Part shown: piece by piece, positions 8,480 through 17,400 of the stretch
How positions within the stretch are numbered: position 1 is the first letter of the stretch
How the letters are laid out: every line of letters begins with the position of its first letter
Source of the DNA: Rhizoclosmatium globosum
Lineage: Eukaryota; Chytridiomycota; Chytridiomycetes; Chytridiales; Chytriomycetaceae
DNA: 64,000 bases
Direction: 5' to 3'
Assembly (NCBI GenBank): GCA_002104985.1
Contig: MCGO01000200.1
Location: forward strand, 1 to 64,000
The notes under the pieces: model-generated
What the model saw: the letters and a program-made list of their open reading frames with translations, nothing else
Databases searched by the model: none
What the model was told of the DNA's origin: nothing
Program-made: the position numbers and the translations under genes

Positions 8480-11400
8480 TTACTTTACAGTAGGTCGTTC
8501 TCTCAGTGTCCTATTATGTTGCGTTGCTGGTGTATTCACTTTAGGTGAGACTCTAGCCTTGGAGGTTACAGTAGTCTCTGACTGTTGAACAGTCTTGGTC
8601 TTCCTTTCAGATTCCTTGGTCTTGCTCTGTGTCACAGTCCTCTTCCTTGTAGACTTAGTGCCAGCAAATGCAGCTTTCACAATCTGCGGTGTCAGCAAAA
8701 GATTATCATCAATTTTGAGTAGCTTCGGCATAGGTGAGGTACGTGTCCATTCTCCATTCAGCCAGTCCTGGTAAAGTTCATAATACTCAGGGTTTGTCTT
8801 CTTAACTGAATTATCCCAAACATCATTGAGGATAGCCTCAGGCATTCCTGCATGGGGTTGCCAACTAGTATTCCTGGACTTGTTCTGATGTAGCCATTCC
8901 ACAAGATACCAGTAAGCACGGTTCTCAAACTTAATCTTCTTCACATTAGATATAACATAAAGTGGATCTGATCTATCAATCTCAGACCACTCTGGATCAA
9001 ACTTCTTACGAAGCATCTCATGGGTCTCATCAAGAGACTGGTAAGAATCTGTTGGACGGCGGTTTGTGATAGTATATTTCATATACTCGTGCATCTCATC
9101 CTCAAAACTAACATTGGAGTCCTTCAGTGCCTTTGCTGCTGAATCAATAGGCCTTGTCGGTGTAAAGGGCCGTAGTCTACTGACATGTACTTTCCTGACA
9201 ACAATTACTCGTCCAGGGAAATTCTCTATGATAGTGTATTGGGTTTCCGTATCCCCTCCTGAGCGGTCATAGATCCTAACAGGGCCTACCCACCTGGGGA
9301 CAAACTTCTTTGTTACTTTCAGTCTTTGAGCTTCAGCTTCAATAGGTACTGCTAACCATGCTCGATCTCCTATCTCAAAACTGTAAGGAGCCCTGTCCTT
9401 CTCTAAGGATGTTGCTCTCAACTTGTCCTGTGCTTGCATTACTTTGTCCTTCACAACATCATAGGCAGCCTTCAATCCAGTTCTCAACCTCTGGAGGACA
9501 AGTTTCCTTATTTCCTCACTAGTTTCTTCAGCATATTCCTCATTATCCTGAACAAGGAAAGTCTCTAGGTCAAAGTTCTGGTCATCCACTTGTGGACTAA
9601 GGACAGTCTTATATGTTAAGTCCTGATATGCAAAGTCAATTCCTAGACAAGGTGCTCGGAGGAACTTGAAGTCTCCAGACCCTTGCCATACAGGTTTATC
9701 CTCAAGCATAATTATCTTCTCAAATCGCGGATCAAAAATGATACTATTCCAATCTGTAGGACGTGCACCTTCAGTTCCAAATGAACGGTAGGAACAAGTA
9801 AGTAATCCCATCTTCAGTGAAAGGTAAGGACCAATAGCCATTTCTGATATGTCACCAAGCGACTCTGGGGGAGGTCCAGGGTGAACAATTCCTGGTCTAC
9901 TATAAATAGACACTACTCTAGGTGCTGGGAAACGATCTAACTTAATCAAGTAAGGGGTATGTCCTGGTCGAATACGATAAGATCCCTTAAGATCAACACT
10001 GGTTCCGTCCTTCAAGAAGAAGTACCCCGGTATATGCTCCTTAGCATTTCCTTTGCCTCTGGGTTCAAACACCAAGACTAACACATCTAGAGCAAAAGTC
10101 TCATAGGCATCTTTTAGCACTTGCCAAAAGGGTACATCTTTCTTATAACCATGTATCTTAAGACATAACTTATCCTTGAACTGCTTCATGTTGGAAAACC
10201 TTGCAACTGCAATTCGAGGGAACTGGGGTTGCTCTCCTTTCATCATCATAAATGATGTGTGGGTTTCCTCAACATAATCCACTGGTCTGCAATCACTAAC
10301 ACTGTGACTAGGTGTAAAGCTAGAATCCTCCAACTCAGTGTTAACGTTACATACCGTTTCCTTATTGACTTCTGCTATATCCAGGAGATCCAACTCATCT
10401 GGGTATAACTCGTCATCAGGGCTGACCCCAAAAAACAAGTCTGTGGGCAGCCTTGCATCCCTTCCATGCCACATATAAAAAGGTGTTTCACCTGTGGTCG
10501 AATGTACATGTGTTCTGTACGCAAATAGGACAAATGGGAGTATCTCGTCCCAGTCGTCAAACTCATACTTATTGATATAAGCCCTTATTCCTTGAGACAA
10601 GGTCTTAATAACTCTTTCAACTGTACCATTAGCTCGCGGCCAATAGGGTGCAGTAAATGTCTTTTCAAAACCTAGGGCCTTTGACAACAACTTCATCAAG
10701 TTATCACTGAAAGGTGCGCCTCCATCTGTGTGAAGGAACACAGGTATTCCAGTTCTAACAAATACTTCTGTCACTAAGGCCTTTATCACCGTCTCAGCCT
10801 TGAGGTCAGGGATAGGAACAGCTTCAACCCACTTTGTAAAACTATCAATACACACCATGACGTACTGACAGCCTGTCTCTGAGCCTTCTTTCAAGGGACC
10901 TACAAAATCAACGAACATACGCTCATTGGGGTAATTTCCTATGGGTATGGGGTGAAGATATCCTTTCCTCTGACGGTGGTCTTTTGTCTTTTGACACGTC
11001 TCACAACTCTCACAGTATGACTTAAAGTCTTCAATTATTGAAGGCCACCAAAATCTATCCAACAAAGTTGGTAGTATCTTCGAATAACCCAAGTGTGCTC
11101 CATAAAGGTCGGCATGGTGACGGTCAAATATCTCCTGTCTCATCCCATCAGGGATGCATAATGCTATACGACCTGGTTGTCGCCTCACTGTCTTAGAAGT
11201 AAGTTCAGCAACATGGTACAACAATCCGTTCTTATCAAGAACCATGGACTGGGCTGTGCGCACAATTCCTTTGAACTTGGATTCGCGGGTCTTACCTGTC
11301 CTCATGAAGAATAGGACTTCACTAAAGAACTCGTCCCCTTCTTGCAACTTCTTAATCCTAGCCACATCATATCCCTCAAATGGTATTGTTTCAAGGTTAT

Positions 11401-14400
11401 AATTACACTCATAGGTGAAAGGGCTCTCTGCCTTGGGATCAAGCCAAGTGGTCTCATCTGGCATATCTGCAAAACCATACTTATGTAAGTTCACATGGAG
11501 TTCCAGTCTTAAGTGATCACTTAAGCTCTTGTCCATATTCACTCGCACATCAAAGTCTTCCTCTTTGATTCGCTTGTCAACCAAGACATGATCGATTCTC
11601 CAGAAAGGGTATTCCTTCTTATCCAGTCCTTTGAGTAACCAAGTGGCACCCATTTCCTTGGGGTGTTTAGTCCTAAATCCATCTGTGAAGTTCTCAGTCA
11701 TCTTCAAGAACCAAAGTTGTTCTTCTGGTGTTATAGATGAAGGGAACCTGTTTTCAAAGCCTTCCTCCTTTACAAATGGGAGTAAGTCCTCTGCTGTTGG
11801 TGCAATATTAAAGTCACCCAGGACAAAAACATAGTGCCGCTCTCTCAGAGAGTCACAGTACTTCTTGAGTTTATCCAGGAAGCGCATCTTATATTCATGG
11901 CGCTCTGACTTACGCATTCCACTAGGAACATAGGTTGTTACAAAAGCAAAGTCTGCTAGTTTAAGAGTCAAGATACGACCCTCATCTTCCTCGTTAACGG
12001 ATGGACCTTTTTCGGTCTTGACCAATTCAGAGTCAAACTTTCCATTCAACTCCTTCCTCCAAAGTATGGCAACACCTGCATAGCCTGTTTGTGTATCATT
12101 AAGTGAACAGTTCCAATTTGGAAGGTTCTTCAATGATTCAACAAGTTTCTGGCTTTTGCCGTCTTTACCAACTCTTGTTTCCTGTATACACCAAATACTA
12201 CTCTTGCTTTGATTGAGAAAGTGTTCAATGTTATCCACCGTATGAAATGCTGGACTTATTCCATGCTTATCATTATGTTTCTTCAACAAGTTTCTCAGGC
12301 CATTACAGTTCTCATTCGAAATGTTTACTGAAGGGCATTTTATGCCTCCCAAAGGTTTTAGCGATGTACGGATGTCATCAACCGAACGGATAGTCTTGTC
12401 TCGACTCTTCCGGCGCATCATGCGCTTTGAAAGCTCCGTAATTAGTTGATGGGTTGTTTCCTGCTTCATTTCAGTCTTGTTCAACATAGACTCATAAAGT
12501 TTCTTGAACCTGTTTCCAGCGTACACTACTTTTTCAGGCGTTGGATTGTGATGTCCATACATATAGCAATCTAAAAATGTTTCGAGTGGGGGGTGTTCCA
12601 TCAAGACAGTGTTGGCTGTTTCTGCTGAGATATCCGACTCAGTGTCAGAATCATCTTGGTCAACCTCCTGACCATCGGTCCCACTTTTTTGAGCATCACC
12701 TCTCCGAGGTGATAATGTATCCTTGTTATGGAGTTTCACTCTTGAAAGGGCATCAGCCACAAACTGAGTTTTCCCTGCTACGTGGTGTAGTGTGATGTCG
12801 TAGTCTGCAAGTGCATATGCCCATCTTGCAAAGCGCCCTGTCAGCTCACCCTTCTTGAAGAGAGGTAAGAGAGCTGAGTGGTCTGTTTCGATTGTAACTG
12901 GCCTATTCCAAATCCATCTATCAAATGAATTGATAGCCCAGATTACAGCAAGTCCTTCCCTGTCTGTGTTACTATATCTTTGTTCCACAGGTGATAAGGT
13001 CCTGGAAATAAAAGCGACTGGTTCCTTTTTATTTCCCCGCTTGACATAGAGGGCACCGCCAAGGGCGTAGCCTGATGCATCACACTCAATGATGAATTCA
13101 TCATCTACTGTTGGGATTGCAAGAACTATGTCTTCCTTTAACGCTTTCTTAATGGTTGCAAAAGAGGCTTTACAACTCTTGTCAAAATCGAAGAAAATGT
13201 CGTCTCTTAGCAGTCTGAACAAGGGCGCTGCTTTTGTTGCATAACCTTCCATATATCTCTTGAAGTAATTTGCAAATCCGAGAAACTGTTGCAGTTGCTT
13301 CTTAGTCTTGGGTTGAGGCCAATTATCAATATCCATGATTTTGTTAGGTTGTTTCCTCAATCCTTCCTTTGAGATGACATGACCTAGAAATGGGAGGTCT
13401 GTGTAAAAGAACTGACATTTCGACGGTTTGATCTTCAAGTTATAATCATTTAATCTCTGAAGCACTAACTCGATATGCTTAAGATGGTCTTCCGCATTAT
13501 CAGAATAGATGATAATGTCATCGATATAAACTAATGCAAATACGCATTTGTAGTTAGCAAGTACAGTATCCATTACTCGCTGAAAACTAGGAGGTGCGTT
13601 TGTTAAACCAAAAGGTAATACTTCAAACTGGAACAATCCTTGTGATGTTATAAACGCTGTCTTCTCTTTGCTTTCCGGTGACAGTGGAATCTGCCAAAAT
13701 CCTGACTCCAGATCAACAGAACTGAAGAATAGTTTATTGCCAACCAGTCCAAACATGTCGTCTATGTTCGGAAGAGGGTACCTATCCGGTACCGTTATTT
13801 CATTCAACTTTCTGAAGTCAACACAAAATCGCCAACTTCCATCTGGTTTCTTAGCAAGTACTACGGGTGCTGCATAAGCAGACGTTGAAGGGCTAATAAT
13901 ATTAGTTTCCTTCATCTTCTTAATATGTTCCAATATAACTAATGCGCGACCTGGTCCTTCTGGATAGGGATACTGTCTAGGTATACGCGCATTTTCCTTG
14001 ATTTCAATCTCATGGGGAGGTACCTTAAGGTGACCTGTTGTGACATGTTTGTTGAACACACCAGGGAACTTCAGAATTATCTTGATTAAGCGTTCCTTAA
14101 TATCGGTTGTGTCAACTAAATGCTCCAACTTTGACATATGCGAAAGATCAAATTTCGCAATCAGCTCCTCATCTGAGTTTGCAGCTGGTTCGCGAATATA
14201 GTCTCGTTTATCTTCCTTTGAAGTGTCATGCGTAGGTGTTGAATCCATGATAATGTTATCAACTTCCTTGTCCTTAATAGCTTGTGGTGTCACCTTTGGT
14301 TCCGGTTCTCCTTGTGGTAGTTCTCCTTTCTGAGCAGCTTCTGCTTCTGCGTCAAGTTTACGCTGAGTTTCCTCAAGTTCGCGCTTCTTAGCCTCCTTGG

Positions 14401-17400
14401 CAATAGAGAGGAATAAAGTGACTTGTTCCTTCTTACGCGCAAATTTAAAAAGGGGATATTTTGTAAAACGCCCTTTAAACAGCTGCCTTGCCGATTTGGC
14501 TTCCGAAAGGTTGAGAGCTTCCTGTACTTCATCTGACTTTGGGTGTTTTGTGTGGAGCATGTCGATTTCATCATCCACTTCAATAATATCAGTATCAAAG
14601 GTTAAGTTCGAAGCTCTAGTTGCTGGTTTTGATGGAACCATATCAAACTCATCGACTCTCTCCAAATTCTTAAGCTTCTGAGACTCATCAAAATCCTTGA
14701 GTTTTTGAATTGCACGAGGTAATGGATCCAAGGAGTCTGCCTCATTGGGAATTTCCTCGTACACATTTTTCCATAGGTGTTCTTCGAAGTCGCCATCGTC
14801 TCCGAAGTGTTGCCAGAGATGTGAACGGTCTTCTATATCGAAAACACCTTCCTGCTCACGTTTTAGAATCTTTTCCACGTCGTCCATACTCTTTGGATTG
14901 TGCATTTGACAAATCAATGCCAACTCACTCATTGCAAAAGAGTCTTCCAGTAGAGATTGCGGAATCTGATCCACAATACTCACCATTGACATAGCACAAC
15001 TATCTATATCCATTAGTGGTGTACCTTTCTTTACAACTAATTTCTTCTGGCCAACGTATAGGACAGGTACTTTGATAGAATCTCGTTCCAATAAATCACT
15101 TGTTTTAAACGCGAGGCTCTCAGGATAAATGCCTCTATCCTGCATCTGTCTAAGACCCATTGCTAAACAAGTCTCAGCGACGTCATCACGCATTAAACCA
15201 TGATCCTTTGGAAATGAGACATGAACACCAATTTTTGTAGGTCCTTTTTCAAACACCGTGTCTTCTGTGAAAACAAGTCCAAAGAAAGACTCTGGGTTGT
15301 AAATAGTTTCGTAAAACTTGATTGGTGTTGAACGCGAAACCCGTTTCTTTATAGGAATATTCTCATCCCCATAGAGATAATACTCATATTTCTGGTTATC
15401 TTTCCAGTTCACCATTTCATTTTCAAAGTTGAACTTTATTCCAAACTGATCGAGTTGTGGTGTACCAAGTAGTACGTCGCGTCCTTTCGCTATCTCCATA
15501 CAAACATGAAGTCGAATCTTTTGGACTTGGGAACGTAGAAAAGTTTCTCCTGGACAGAACTCGACGTCTACATATCCTAAAAGTGGTTGTTCACCACCAA
15601 TCCCTCTTGTTGATGTAGGTCGCGGGTACTTATACACCAAGGGTCTCGTCGGGAGTCTATTCACTAAATCTAAAGTGATAAGACCACAACTACTACAGCT
15701 ATCTCCCATCACGTTGGGAATGTCTATTCCTCCGACATTTCCTGCAAATGTTGAAATAGTGTATCGTCGATTCTTCTTATTCCAATCGAGCGAGGCATTT
15801 CGAAGGTACTCCTCAGCATTCCACGATTGCGTGTCACTTATCCTTGTGATTGCAAAAGAGTCGTCCTGAAATCTTGCAACGACAGTGTTTCCAATTGTAA
15901 CCCGTTTCTTGGGTTTCATTACGTTCCGAAATTCTTCGCGACACATTTCCTCAAGTGTAAAAGGTTGTTCCGCATATAAATACCTTGAAGGTTTCAAAAC
16001 TGTCGGGAATCTATGCATCGGTAGTTTCGGCGTCGCGGCGACCTTGACTTTTGGAATGGCCGTCCACGTGTGTTCGATGGATGGAAATAGTTGAGCCTGA
16101 AACGCTAATGATTCTGGATCCACTATTTCTTCAGCCCTAAACACTTTTGTAGTCTTTCCTTCTTCTACTTCTGTGTCTGCTTCAGCAGTTTCATCATTCG
16201 AAGAGGAAACATTTCGAACACCAACATCATTTATTGCAACTTCAATTAAACTCGAATCTACTGTGTTTAAGGTTTCAAGGGAATCCCCAATCACGTCCAA
16301 GTTTAAGTCGTCGACAGGGAGTAAGGTACTAAAATCAGAAGAGGGAACTACTAATATGGGTGAAATAACTTCAGAAATTAACAGAGACTCCTCTCTGTTA
16401 AGCAACATCTCCTTGACTGGAAGTTCCAACTCGGTTTGAACCTGCACGTTGGTGTGGGGTTGTTCCGGTGGGTTGGATTCCTTGACCATATGCTGATCTT
16501 CCTGAAGGGGAGTTGTTGTTTTCTGTGTTTCCGTATAGTTAGATTCTAACTTTGTTTCGGTCTCCTTACTCTGTGCATTTGGACAGTTACGTCTGAAGTG
16601 ACCAATCTCGCCACATCCATAACATTTCACATTGTCCACGTAGCTTTGAACATACGACTCCAATTCCGCTTGAGTATATGGCTCATAACCATACGGTTCC
16701 AACTCAATACTGTAGTACGTCTGCGCAATGCTCAAAAGATGAGTTTCGAAAATGTTCGGCGGTACTCCCAATGCGTCCGGATCACCATAACCCATTTGCA
16801 CAATATGCGTCTGATGATAAGGGGTTGGCATACGCGGGATAATACGGCGTTGTTGTTGTACTGGAGCAGTCGGTTGTACCGACGTTCGACTCTGTTGAAA
16901 CGGTGATTCTACCTTCGAAGGAAATTGGGTACGTTCCTTTTGAACAGTAGAATCCTGTGTCTTTGACACTCCTGACAAATAATGGTCGTTCATGAGAGCA
17001 AAGTCATAACCCCATCCTTCTGTCTTATCCAAGTATCCAATGAGGTCGTAGAAACTAACTTTCTTGTCGTTCCATTTACACTTCTCAATGACTTTCTTGG
17101 ACTTTCCTTCCTTCGTTACAACTTTAAACTTGTGGTTTTGGAGGGACGTGAAGGCTTTCATGATGCGATGTGACTTTTGTGCCTGGTATTCTACTGATAA
17201 GCCATTATACAATGCTTGCTTTTTGTCCTTATTGCTCAGTGTCACATTGAGAGTAATATGGGCGAGATCAATTTCGCAGCCTATCTCGGTAGCATTCACA
17301 GTTTTAAGTCTGAAGTCCTTAATAAAGTTATTCTTGCGGGTCTCGTCCGAAAATGGAGACTCCGCAGTCTTTTTGAGAAAATCCTTGATTGACTTCCAAA

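Noticed and set aside
11500..12330. EEP domain as part of a LINE nested inside the Ty3 element
   Set aside because: There is only one reverse transcriptase, of Ty3 type; no LINE RT, poly-A tail or target duplication is seen around the domain, and the frame is continuous on both sides.
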